A stretch of DNA of 10,506 nt from NCBI RefSeq assembly GCF_000003605.2, contig NW_003146811.1:6166-16671 (forward strand), given 5' to 3'. Made by a program: the position numbers and the translations under genes. Position 1 is the stretch's first letter. Each line of letters begins with the position of its first letter. Positions 1-7,447 of this stretch are shown here, in pieces. A model generated the notes under the pieces. The model searched no databases, had not been told where the DNA came from, and saw only the letters and a list, made by a program, of their open reading frames with translations. Source of the DNA: Saccoglossus kowalevskii (taxonomy: Eukaryota; Hemichordata; Enteropneusta; Harrimaniidae).

Positions 1-320
1 CATCGTATCCTCAACCCGTGCTCAGCCACTGTCATTCTTGAAATCAACATAGTTGGGACATTTATACATTATTTAAAGTTTATTTTGTTTACGTACAAAC
101 TGATTTAAATATTAACAGTACTGTATGCTTTCTTTAAATTTATAGTCTATGCATAATTAATATAATTATAATTATTCTCACTTGACGCTGTAAGCGATTA
201 TTGTAAGACATATTTCCGATGGTGACGAATATAATAAAATATATACTACCATACGTCTTGTATATGAACTGTAATGTGGTAAAGATAGCTAGACCAAACA
301 TTGCCAAATTGTTTCCGGCC
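1..320. other. AT-rich flank, nothing recognised
   Basis: This stretch lies outside the tRNA-bearing array. It is AT-rich with many short A and T runs. A 64-codon open frame lies on the minus strand (140-334), but it runs into the first array repeat, has no recognisable domain and ends in a low-complexity Ile-rich tail, so I do not call it a gene. I see no RNA gene or repeat structure here. Confidence 0.5.
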
Positions 321-560
321 CGTGCCAGTGACATATTGAATCAATTGAAATACACACCCTGTTCGCCTTTGATGCATTAGCTCATGCATATGCTCATCGG
401 TCCCACCAGTGTTCACCAATGACATGTGTGAGAAAATGAATCAGATCTTGGGATTCATATGACACATGTTTATTGCAAGTGCAGTTGCTCTGTCGTGAAG
501 TTGATCTTGTTATGAAAACAGACATTTATAAAATTAAAACTCATACTTGTTCCATAATAC

Positions 561-633
561 CGAGCGTGCCAGGATTTGAACCAGAAATCTTCTGATCCGT
601 AGTCAGACGCGTTATCCGTTACGCCAAACGCCC
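561..633 (-). tRNA. tRNA-Arg(ACG)-like copy A, probably pseudogene
   Basis: The sense strand folds as a 73-nt tRNA. The anticodon stem TCTGA/TCAGA encloses the loop CTACGGA, giving anticodon ACG (arginine). The A-box region reads TGGCGTAACGG and the B box GGTTCAAATCC. The acceptor stem pairs at six of seven positions (one G-U, one mismatch at position 7-66) and the T stem has a U-U mismatch. An AAAA run on + (536-539) gives oligo-T 22 nt after the tRNA 3' end. This is among the better-preserved copies, but membership in a tandem array and the mismatches argue for a pseudogene or tRNA-derived repeat. Confidence 0.7.
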
Positions 634-971
634 TGTTCGCCTTTGATGCGTTTGCCTAACACTCGTGACACGTATTGAAACAATTGAAATACATCGGAAT
701 TAAAAGTTAAGTCAATTGAATTCTGGATATTCAGAATTTTGAATTATAGTATACGTTGACTGTTTGGCCGTAACGCTCGTCGGTCACAATAGCGTTCATC
801 GATGACAGTTTTGAGACATGCACATTTTGGAACGGCAGAAACCTGCTGATATTCAGACGCTCATCAGACCCACCGGTGTTCACCAATGACACGCGTAAGA
901 CACAAAACAGGCTTTGGAATTCATGTGATGTGTCAGTTGCTCTTTCGTGAAGTTGATGTTGTAATGATAAC

Positions 972-987
972 ATATATATATATATAA
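972..987. repeat. (AT)n microsatellite
   Basis: A short run of about eight AT dinucleotides lies in the trailer of one array unit, where other units have a non-repetitive ACATACATATATAA-like stretch. It is a local expansion inside the satellite unit. Confidence 0.8.
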
Positions 988-997
988 ATTGACAACT

Positions 998-1004
998 AAA
1001 AAAA
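998..1004 (-). terminator. Oligo-T run after tRNA copy B
   Basis: Seven A on the + strand, so T7 on the sense strand of the tRNA-like copy at 1016-1087, 11 nt beyond its 3' end. RNA polymerase III stops at runs of four or more T, so any transcript started from the internal promoter would end here. Comparable runs follow the other copies. Confidence 0.55.
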
Positions 1005-1015
1005 GGCCATAAACC

Positions 1016-1087
1016 CGAGCATGCCAAGATTCGAAATGGGATTTTCTGATCCGTAGTCAGACTCGTTATCCGTTGCAGCACAACCCC
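1016..1087 (-). tRNA. tRNA-Arg(ACG)-like copy B, pseudogene
   Basis: The anticodon arm (anticodon ACG) is intact, but the rest is eroded. The segment is 72 nt rather than 73. The T arm reads CCATTTCGAATCTTGG on the sense strand, so T-stem pairing is broken, and the A-box region reads GTGCTGCAACGG, departing from the TGGC core. Its unit also holds the AT microsatellite at 972-987. Confidence 0.65.
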
Positions 1088-1204
1088 TGTTCGTATTTGA
1101 TGCTTTGCCTAACGCTTGTGAAACGTATTGAAACAATTAAAATACTTAGGAATTAAAAGTTAAGTCAATTGAATTCTGGATGTTCAGAATTTTGAATTAT
1201 AGTT

Positions 1205-1268
1205 TGCTAACTAAAACATGTGCCATATTACCGACCGTGTCAGGATTCAAACCTGGAATCTTCTGATC
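1205..1268 (-). repeat. Chimeric insert carrying a 3' half-tRNA (1231-1268)
   Basis: Inside the body of one unit, the expected segment between ATAGTTTGC and CGATGACAGG (about 45 bp, seen at 1692-1738) is replaced by about 60 bp. The replacement consists of the tRNA trailer (CTAAAACATGTGCCAT) plus the 3' half of a tRNA-Arg copy, ending in TTCTGAT in the anticodon arm. The A box and 5' half are absent. Short shared bases (TGC and ATC) at the two joints fit template switching or gene conversion between units. Confidence 0.65.
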
Positions 1269-1502
1269 GATGACAGGCTTGAGACATGGACAATTTTGGT
1301 CCAGCCGATTCATTTGACCTGCAGATGTTCATACGCTCATCGGACCCACCGGTATTCACCAATGACACGCGTGATGCATGAAACAGATTCTGGAATTCAT
1401 ATGACACATGTTTATTGGAGATGCAGTTGCTCTGTCGTGAAGTTGATGTTGTAATGAAAACAGTCATCTATAAAATGCAAACTAAAGCATGTGCCATAAA
1501 CC

Positions 1503-1575
1503 CGAGCGTGCCAGGATTCGAACCTGGAATCTTCTGATCCGTAGTCAGACTTGTTATCCGTTGCAGCACGAGCCC
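1503..1575 (-). tRNA. tRNA-Arg(ACG)-like copy C, pseudogene
   Basis: 73-nt tRNA-like segment with a perfect T arm (CCAGGTTCGAATCCTGG on the sense strand) and an intact anticodon arm with anticodon ACG. The acceptor stem has two adjacent mismatches (positions 5-68 and 6-67) and the A-box region reads TGCTGCAACGG, departing from the TGGC core. AAAA on + at 1473-1476 supplies oligo-T 26 nt downstream. Confidence 0.7.
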
Positions 1576-1973
1576 TGTTCGCATTCGATGTGTTGCCTAT
1601 CGCCCGTGAAACGTATTGAAACAATTGAAATACTTCGCAATTAAAAGGAAGTCAATTGAATTCTGGATGTTCAGAATTTTGAATTATAGTTTGCATTGTC
1701 TGTTTGGCCGTAACGCTCGTCGGTCACAATAGCGTTCATCGATGACAGGCTTGAGACAGACAAATTTTGGTCCAGCCGATTCATTTGACCTTCAGATGTT
1801 CATACACACTTTGGTCCCACCGGTGTTCACCAATAACATGCGTGAGACATGAAACATATTTTGGGATTAATATGACACGTATTTAGTGTAGGTGCAGTTG
1901 CTCTGTCGTAAAGTTGATGTTGTAATGAAAACATACATATATAACTTGAAAACTAATACATGTGCCATAATAC

Positions 1974-2046
1974 CTAGCATGCCAGGATTTGAACCTGGAA
2001 TCTTCTGATCCGTAGTCAGACGCGTTATCCGTTGCGCCACACGCCC
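1974..2046 (-). tRNA. tRNA-Arg(ACG)-like copy D, best-preserved promoter
   Basis: 73-nt segment with the A box TGGCGCAACGG, anticodon loop CTACGGA (ACG) and B box GGTTCAAATCC in a fully paired T stem (CCAGG/CCTGG). The acceptor stem keeps its 5' strand GGGCGTG, but the 3' strand carries changes giving a mismatch at position 1-72 and two G-U pairs. It is the last copy before the LINE. It is probably a pseudogene, although the Pol III signals look usable. Confidence 0.7.
1985..2039 (-). promoter_or_regulatory. Internal Pol III promoter (A and B boxes) in copy D
   Basis: On the minus strand the A box is at 2029-2039 and the B box at 1985-1995, about 33 nt apart, matching the type 2 RNA polymerase III promoter of tRNA genes. 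An oligo-T run follows at 1949-1952 (AAAA on +), about 22 nt after the tRNA 3' end. A transcript would thus be tRNA-sized, not unit-sized. Confidence 0.6.
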
Positions 2047-2999
2047 TGTTCGCATTTGACACATTTGCCTAACGCTCGTGACACGTATTGAAACACACAC
2101 GAATAAAAGGAAGTCAGTTGAATTCTAAATGTTCAGAATTTTGAATTGTTTTCTTGAAAAGACGAGACCCACTGGCCTGTCTTGTTAAAAAGTCACAGTA
2201 ACGTGATTTACTTTGCTATTTCAAGTACATGCATGTGAAATTACATAGAATTATTTTTTTAAAGAAACTTGCGATTAAGGGGGTTTCTATTTTGACTGCC
2301 TTGTGTAAAGTAATATTAGTTATCACACTGTTGTGAACTATGAGATATTCTACATCACTTATATATTCTTCTTTTATTCCTCCCTAAATATTTTTTCAAA
2401 TACTTGTAAAGTCCAAATCTGTAAATTTACTCTCCCAGTATTTATTTACAGACAGGCTCATATAGATCAGGTGTGCGTTTCTCCCGACAAGAGCGGACAA
2501 GTTTCGTTAATTGACTTGTGAACAGCTCATAGATGTGTGTGGCCTTGCTTTGTTCAAATTGCAACGCCACATCCAATGTATCAAAAACATTCGAGGAAAC
2601 ATGCTTCTACAAAAAGGCGCCAGTCGTGAGGTAGTGAATTTAAAATAATGTTGTGTTTCCTCTCACCCTCTGCACGTCGGCTCTTGTCGGTGATATCAGC
2701 AGCATTAACATCCTCGTTAATAGCATGGGAGGAGCAAACTCATAGGTAATTCGAAAAACGGAGATTTAGTGGCATGGACAATGAAAAGAATACAAAATAT
2801 CGGTTCATACATTACATAATTTTTTATATTTGGGGTCCAGCGGTTGCCATTTGCAACCTCACCCCATGCTTCAAGTATTTTACTATAAAATGGCGGAATG
2901 TTATTCATCTGTGCTTTATTTATATTAATTTTAAAGAAGCTTTATATTTATTCAGAAAATACAACATTAAGTACTTTTAAATCTTTGTCCATCAACTTC

Positions 3000-3770
3000 T
3001 CAATCCATTTTGACCGAAATGCGTTTTTTAAACTCGATGTCGACGAGGTTTTGGCCACCGTTACGTACCGAGTTTGTAATCACGTTTTGTTTAATTAGAT
3101 GTTTGTTTCTACTCCAGAAAAATTCAAATATACTTTTTTTCACTAAGGCAAGATGGGTGTCCGGTATACTGCATACTGACATCGTATACCACAGAGTTGA
3201 AGCTACGAGGGTATTTGCAGCTATCGTTCTGCCGCAAAAGGTCAAATTCCGGCGACTCCATTGTTTGAGGATTTGAATGCATTTGATAACGCGCATTTCC
3301 CAGGTTTTTGTGGTAGCTAAATTATGATCATTTCCCATGAATATGCCTAAAATACTTATAATATGATAACATATCATAACTTCAATCCAATTCAATAAGT
3401 TTGGTTCAAAGTTGAGAGCTTTTAACGTATTTGATGACTACACGTGGTCCACCCGGTCAAAATCTTTTAGTTGGTACAGTTTCAGTATAATGCCAGCTTC
3501 GTTTCTTTCGTTTGCATAATTGATATTATCATTGATGCACAATACGTTATCCGCAAACTCTCGACCTGGTATACAGGAAGCCTGGTCAGTCGGTATAATT
3601 GAGAGTAGAACCTTGCGCAAATCTATATAATCTATGTTGAGTAAACTTATAGGCCGCCAGTTCTTAAGCATCCGTTTGTCTGGGTCAGGCTTTGAAATAA
3701 GTGTTATTAAAGCCTTTTCCATACTGGGTGGCAAAATACCAGATGCGAACGACATATCATAAATATGCAA
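3000..3770 (-). pseudogene. LINE reverse transcriptase domain with palm deletion
   Basis: The N-terminal RT motifs are clear: ALITLISKPDPDKRMLKNWR, then PISLLN and DQASCIPGR. In motif A the family reads L-D-x-x-K-A-F-D; here it is LYQLKDFD, with TAC (Tyr, 3474-3476) at the first catalytic Asp, one base from GAC. Some eight to ten residues also seem missing after NIDY. After VDHV the frame has a TAG, then NWIEVMICYH (about 3400-3370) passes straight into IISILGIFMGND. Motif B (RQG-PLSP), motif C (F/Y-A-D-D) and motif D, normally between these, are absent. The downstream thumb-like part with the W-R-LT-GR motif is present. Confidence 0.85.
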
Positions 3771-4479
3771 GATGTCTTCTGCCAGCGTATCCAGAAGTGT
3801 CTATACCAACCAACAGTGAGTCCGTCAGTGTCAGGGCTTGTATTATTCTTCATACTAAAAAGCTTAGAGGCAGGTTACAAACCGCTTGATCGCAGGTCTC
3901 TAATTTGAGACAGTTTATAAAATTTGTCAGCTTTCTGACAGGGTTCTTTTGATAGAGTTTGGAGAAGAATGAGACTGATTCATTCACTATATCGGGACTA
4001 GCATTTAGAGTCGTGCCCGCTTTTCTGTTTTGACGCAATTTTTCCAAATGTAAAAAATATATTGAGCTTTTTTCGCCTTCTTCGTATATTTGTATTTTGT
4101 TCCTGGTAATAGTCCCATCAATTTCCGATTTAATAATCAAGTCTAGCTAATTTTCTAATCGCGTCACTCTTGTTAGATCATAATCCACGTGTTTTGAAGC
4201 TTTTTTATATTCAAATTGAATTTGTTTTTCCAAATTTTGTTTAATCTTTCTGTTTTTGTTTCTGGTCTCTACTTGTTAGTAATAAAAAGTGTAATGTAAT
4301 ATTTCATATGTAAACTGTCTACAAGGTGCATTAAAGTTTATGTTAAAAATCTTTTCTTTTTGATTTTTGCAAATTTGTTTGCGTGTTCCCGAATTTGAAC
4401 CTATAAACATTCCCACCAACAAATTTTATTATTTATTTTATTTTTTTGATTGATCAATAATTTGCCTAGCTTCAAAATC

Positions 4480-5168
4480 ATATTCCTGGTCATTTGGCGA
4501 CTGCACTTTATTATGTCAATAATGAAGACATTTCTTGCTCAGTAAACCATAATCAATGCGACTTTGAAAGAGTACATTGTTATACGCTATCATGACGACG
4601 CCAAGTAAATTTTGGGATGGTGCACTCGCCATACGTCAACATATTTGTGCAAATTCATGAAACTGAATAGATGTTTGACCGATTGGTCATTATAAAAACG
4701 AATGTTGGAGGAACTGTATTTTGAAGTAGCCAGTTTGCAATTAAAATCGCCTACAAAATTATTTATCGAGTCGGCAGAAACATATTTATCTAAACTGTCG
4801 AAAAACTCAATACGTTCCTTCACGATATTTGGAGCATACACATTAACAACATTAACAACCGTATCATCTATATCGCATTTGATTTGTAATATGCGGCCTG
4901 CGGCATCTGAATTTACACGGGTTGCTTGCATACCTGATTTTATGCTTACCAGACAACATACGCCTCGTCTACCTCGGGGAGAAGGGCATATATTGTAAAA
5001 AACAAGGTAATCGTGTTCCAACTTGGAGCTAATCATGATAACTATACTGTCTATTCAGAATATCTCTTGTAAAAAAATAATTCTAAAAGTTCTAACCAGA
5101 TGCATGCTGTTTCGAAATTTGTCGTTACTACACAACCCATTTGCATTTAGAGAAACTAAGATAACCAT
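4480..5168 (-). pseudogene. LINE endonuclease domain (EEP/AP-type)
   Basis: The N-terminal domain of ORF2. SLNANGL (5153-5133) supplies the conserved Asn, and FLQE (5075-5064) the metal-binding Glu. NVYAPN lies at 4844-4827 and GDFN at 4751-4740, both characteristic of apurinic-type LINE nucleases. DVWR and an HP follow, as in the family. A TGA at 5055-5057 falls where a Trp codon would fit. A frameshift near 4610 moves FTW and QSRIDY into another frame. The final catalytic Ser-Asp-His box appears as SPNDQ (about 4500-4486), with Gln where His is expected; that alignment is tentative because the stretch is eroded. Confidence 0.85.
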
Positions 5169-5206
5169 TAAAATAGCATGGAATAAATTGAGAAAATTAG
5201 AGTTCG

Positions 5207-6120
5207 TCATTGTTCACTTGAGATGTTGTTGATATGTTTACCTTGATCACTTTGTTCAGCTCGCCTTTTCAGGTCATCTTGTTTCGGGCAAAATGCAGTC
5301 CTGGTTGGAATACTGCCAAGGTTTCGTTCATGGGTTTGCTTACGCCAAACGTCATCTTCGCTTGTAGAAAGGTGTCGCTTTTTTCCTGAAATAGCTTCGT
5401 GGGGTTCGTTATTTTGCAAGTACTGTGATGAAGTTGTATTTGTTTGAGCCTCTGTGATTTGAGTCGGTTTATTTTTACTATCCTCCTCGTCTTGATTTTT
5501 CCCGTGAGTTTCTTCATCGATGGCAGCGTTGTCTTCGTAATTATTTTCGCGGTCAAGGTCGTCATTGTGTAGATCAATTTCAATAATTTCCTCAAATTCG
5601 TTTTCACTCGCACCTTCAATATTATCCGCTCTATTACCTTCCTCGGCGATGGGGTCAGCAGTGCGATTGTTCGATGTATCATTTGTATCACAGTCATTGG
5701 CCCTGTGTCCCATTTTGTTTGTTATTATACACCGAACTTGTGTACAGAACCGCTCGACGTGATCCATTTTGTGGCACTTCTTGCACTCATATCCAGGACA
5801 GTTGAAAATCAGATGTTAATCTGATAAACAGTTGTTACAAACCTTGTGCTGGTTGTTAATCAGTAGTGTTATGTAATGTCCATTGTCTTCTAGTTTAACT
5901 GCATAAGGTTGTAACGTAACATTAGTCGGCAGTTCTATTCCACAAATCGCATACCGTTTTCCACCTGTGGGGCATCTTTGAAAAATTTATGAACCACTTT
6001 GCTGCGAATAATAAAATAGTACCGACCCTCTTTTAAACGGAAAAATAGGTGTTCAGGTGATGGAACTGGTTCTGTAAGGAACACTGTAATGCGATTGAGT
6101 TTGCAAAAATCTGTGACGCA
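5207..6120 (-). pseudogene. LINE ORF1: RNA-binding protein with three CCHC knuckles
   Basis: ORF1 of such LINEs makes a nucleic-acid-binding protein that coats the element RNA. The visible start is truncated at 6120. First comes an RRM-like part (TVFLTEPVPSPEHLFFR, KEGRYYFIIRSK, YAICGIELP), then three CX2CX4HX4C knuckles. Knuckle 1 (5839-5798) is interrupted by TAA at 5816-5818. Knuckle 2 (5785-5744, CKKCHKMDHVERFC) is complete. Knuckle 3 (5731-5690, CIITNKMGHRANDC) has Thr in place of the second Cys. A long acidic, Asn-rich, low-complexity tail with a basic GKKRHL patch follows and ends with TGA at 5207-5209. A one-base frameshift lies near 5968. The open part, about 5767-5207, is the longest frame in the window but only a fragment. 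Confidence 0.8.
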
Positions 6121-6446
6121 TAGTCTACAACAGTCAGAATGTACCTATGACATCTTCCAGTCCCTGGACTGATCGGATAATCAGATCCATAACTATCACT
6201 TGAAATGGAATTTCAATCAAGGGCATATTGCCTAATGGTACCTTGCTAACTCGATTCCTAGAAGTAGTTTTCTGACAAATATCGCATCCAAGGCCAATCA
6301 AACTGAGTTACTATTCTATCTGTAGTCTTCCTAGCACTCATATTACCTGCCATAATTTACTCATGAGCAAGTAACACGGTAACACAATGGTACAACTAAT
6401 TAGGAACACATACATCATCTATCAAACTCTCTATACTTCAATCCCT
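6117..6446 (-). pseudogene. Gypsy integrase, zinc finger and start of catalytic core
   Basis: The enzyme that inserts the element's DNA. KGLKYREF (about 6442-6419) precedes LVVP and LAHE, then TAA at 6357-6359, then IMAGNMSARKTTDRIVTQF. The HHCC zinc finger has its first His in LAHE; the second His position is Asn (GNMS). CDICQKTT supplies the two Cys, but roughly ten codons are deleted before it (about 6290). VPLGNMPLIEIPF leads to VMDLI, whose Asp (6185-6187) is the first catalytic Asp of the DDE triad. After a frameshift near 6165, RYILTVVDYA closes the fragment. The second Asp and the Glu are not in the window. Confidence 0.8.
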
Positions 6447-6464
6447 TGATCATCAAAAACACTA

Positions 6465-6662
6465 GGGTCCTCGACCTCACTAACATAGAAGAGTGTATCT
6501 ATAGTGTAGCTACTGGGCTTCACAAAATGTACAATCGATCATCACACAGGTACAACTCTCCCCAGTCAATTGACTAACCTCTAACAAATCTCTACGTACC
6601 CAGTACTTTTCCTCAGTACTGCCAATAAAGCCTTGAACAACAGGCATACCACTCACTAGATT
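6465..6662 (-). pseudogene. Gypsy aspartic protease remnant, active site lost
   Basis: NLVSGMPVVQGFIGS (6662-6618) resembles the start of Gmr1/Gypsy-type proteases, and VRRDLLEVSQLTGES plus CVMIDCTF resemble the part after the active site. In this family a short stretch containing the catalytic Asp-Thr-Gly box lies between GFIG and the R-R-L segment. Here only about four codons join them, so the box is missing. A stop and frame change follow before IDTLFYVSEVED (about 6500-6465). The assignment rests on recognition of the flanking motifs and is less certain than the integrase. Confidence 0.6.
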
Positions 6663-6664
6663 TC

Positions 6665-7320
6665 AGACTTTTACCACCCTTCTGTCTACGTGCATCTCAG
6701 CTAAGTCAGCCATTTTTTTAACTGACTTGGGTGACCTTTTACCTATGAACGTAGACTACTCGTTACCAAAGGTACTCCTCAACCGATCTTAGCTCATTCA
6801 AAACTATTATCAACGTCAGACAGCTCTGCCCATTGGTCAAAATAACTACCTAATTTAGCTGCAAATAGCAAAATGCTTCTCCACCTTCTGCCCTACTAGT
6901 TCGAAATCTCTTTCTATAACCTCCTTCATTTATATCATAGCGCTTCAACGCATTTCGGAGATGCAGCAAATCATTCAAATCTCAAAAATAAATGCATCCA
7001 TCTCGTCTCTCGTGTCATCAAACAATGGTAGATTTGGACTGTTGGAACTAACAATGGACTGAGCCAACCGTACTGCGCCTTTATGCGACCACCTGCTTCC
7101 ATATGCATATACACTTCATGCTGTCTTACTTTCTCTTTCTAGCTCTCCTAACGTTTGGCTGCTCTCTCATCCCTCTCCTCACGTTTTTTCTCTCTTCTCA
7201 TGCTTCGACTTTTAACGCTCTGCCCTCACAAATTGAGTAAGAATTTCCCTATACCCCAGTTCATTAACAATATCCACATTGTAAAGGTGTTCAAGTTCCA
7301 ATAGTCCCAAATAAAACAAT
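6665..7320 (-). pseudogene. Gypsy Gag with SCAN-like domain
   Basis: The structural protein of the Gypsy element, recognisable by piecing short frames by eye. An N-terminal stretch (VNELGYREILTQFVRAER, about 7275-7220) is followed by a Glu/Arg-rich coiled-coil-like region (about 7210-7120). Next comes PNLPLFDDTRDEMDAFIF (about 7034-6981). Then comes the SCAN-like core: YDINEGGYRKRFRTSRAE (about 6937-6884), LGSYFDQWAELSDVDNSFE (about 6854-6798) and KRSPKSVKKMADLAEMHV (about 6738-6685). SCAN is a capsid-like dimerisation fold thought to derive from Gag of this lineage. Stops and several frameshifts break it, and no zinc knuckle is visible between Gag and protease, so that part is probably deleted. 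Confidence 0.7.
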
Positions 7321-7374
7321 CAGGATGATTTAATATCTACCCCGCAGTACAAGCTAAAAAATGAACCATAATAT

Positions 7375-7447
7375 CGAGCGTGCAAGGATTCGAATCAGGA
7401 ATCTTCTGACCCGTAGTCAGACACGATATCCGCTGCGACATACGCCG
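7375..7447 (-). tRNA. tRNA-Arg(ACG)-like copy E, pseudogene
   Basis: 73-nt segment with anticodon ACG in CTGACTACGGGTCAG. The T arm is GATTCGAATCC with a broken stem, and the D arm and acceptor carry several changes (ATACGCCG end on +). A run of six A on + at 7355-7360 gives oligo-T about 15 nt downstream. It is the copy directly next to the Gypsy fragment. Confidence 0.65.

Larger units (their letters stand above)
325..2150 (-). repeat. Left tandem array of tRNA-Arg-bearing units
   Basis: Head-to-tail repeat on the minus strand. The tRNA-like segments start at 561, 1016, 1503 and 1974, so the spacings are 455, 487 and 471 bp. Shared landmarks in each unit are CCTGTTCGC next to the tRNA, CGTATTGAAACAATTGAAAT, GTCAATTGAATTC, GTTCACCAATGACA and GCAGTTGCTCTGTCGTGAAG. 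Sense order on the minus strand is tRNA, a short trailer with an oligo-T run, then about 400 bp of body leading into the next tRNA. The leftmost unit (about 325-560) is rearranged and lacks a tRNA at its start. All open frames across this array are by-products of the repeat; the recurrent ITRLTTDQKIP peptide is simply the translated tRNA. Whether this is a SINE that became tandem or a tandem tRNA-gene satellite is open; I lean to the latter. Confidence 0.85.
2250..5168 (-). pseudogene. LINE ORF2: endonuclease-reverse transcriptase, broken
   Basis: ORF2 would nick target DNA and copy the element RNA by target-primed reverse transcription. Translation can begin at ATG 5168, 38 nt after the ORF1 stop. 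In order: endonuclease 5168-4480; linker with EEGEKSSIYFLHLEK (about 4077-4033); the SPDTDGLT segment at about 3835-3810; RT from 3770 with KNWRPISLLN (3665-3636) and KLYQLKDFDRV (3482-3450); post-RT IFMGND and WSRRNLTFCGR (from about 3345); and the C-terminal region with IPPFYSKILEAW (about 2890) down to TNITLHK (about 2275). Damage: stop TGA at 5055-5057, frameshift near 4610, loss of RT motifs B to D near 3362-3378, a frameshift at the T run 3024-3029, and several stops in 2250-2990. The usual zinc-binding Cys/His end of this family is not visible. Confidence 0.85.
2160..6120 (-). mobile_element. Degenerate 5'-truncated LINE, L1/Tx1-like group
   Basis: A non-LTR retrotransposon remnant reading from 6120 down to about 2250 (protein similarity) or 2160 (possible 3' tail). 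Order: ORF1 with three CCHC zinc knuckles, a 38-nt gap, then ORF2 with AP-type endonuclease, linker with the GE-S-YF-LEK motif, reverse transcriptase and a C-terminal region. The layout and motifs (KNWRPISLLN, GDFN, NVYAPN) place it in the L1/Tx1 group. It starts in the middle of ORF1, directly against Gypsy integrase sequence, as expected of 5' truncation or a later rearrangement. Numerous stops and frameshifts show it is dead. I see no poly-A tail and no target-site duplication; the left end at the tRNA array is only approximate. Confidence 0.85.
6117..7340 (-). mobile_element. Gmr1-like Ty3/Gypsy retrotransposon fragment
   Basis: A minus-strand remnant without LTRs. It begins just before a Gag N-terminus (about 7320) and stops inside the integrase core at 6117-6122, where the LINE begins. 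Parts in order: charged Gag N-terminus, SCAN-like Gag domain, protease remnant, integrase zinc finger and first part of the catalytic core. No reverse transcriptase or RNase H lies between protease and integrase. That order (PR-IN before RT) is the known peculiarity of the Gmr1-like lineage, and the SCAN-like Gag fits the same lineage. Almost every stretch carries stops and small deletions, which is why no open frame is visible here. Confidence 0.75.

Noticed and set aside
140-334. 64-codon minus-strand frame with hydrophobic character
   Set aside because: It crosses into the first array repeat, ends in an Ile-rich low-complexity tail and shows no family motif.
561-2046. Functional tRNA-Arg genes
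   Set aside because: No copy has a fully paired acceptor and T stem together with an intact A box; at least one defect is visible in each, so I call them tRNA-like.
731-2100. Several open frames of 70-116 codons in the left array
   Set aside because: They are translations of the tRNA-bearing repeat; the shared peptide ITRLTTDQKIP comes from the tRNA itself.
2774-3276. Plus-strand frames of 66-88 codons
   Set aside because: They lie antisense to the LINE ORF2 C-terminal region, which has family motifs on the minus strand.
4702-4998. 98-codon plus-strand frame
   Set aside because: It is the antisense shadow of the LINE endonuclease domain with NVYAPN and GDFN.
2150-7345. Target-site duplication flanking the LINE/Gypsy block
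   Set aside because: I compared the bases at both ends and found no matching short repeat.
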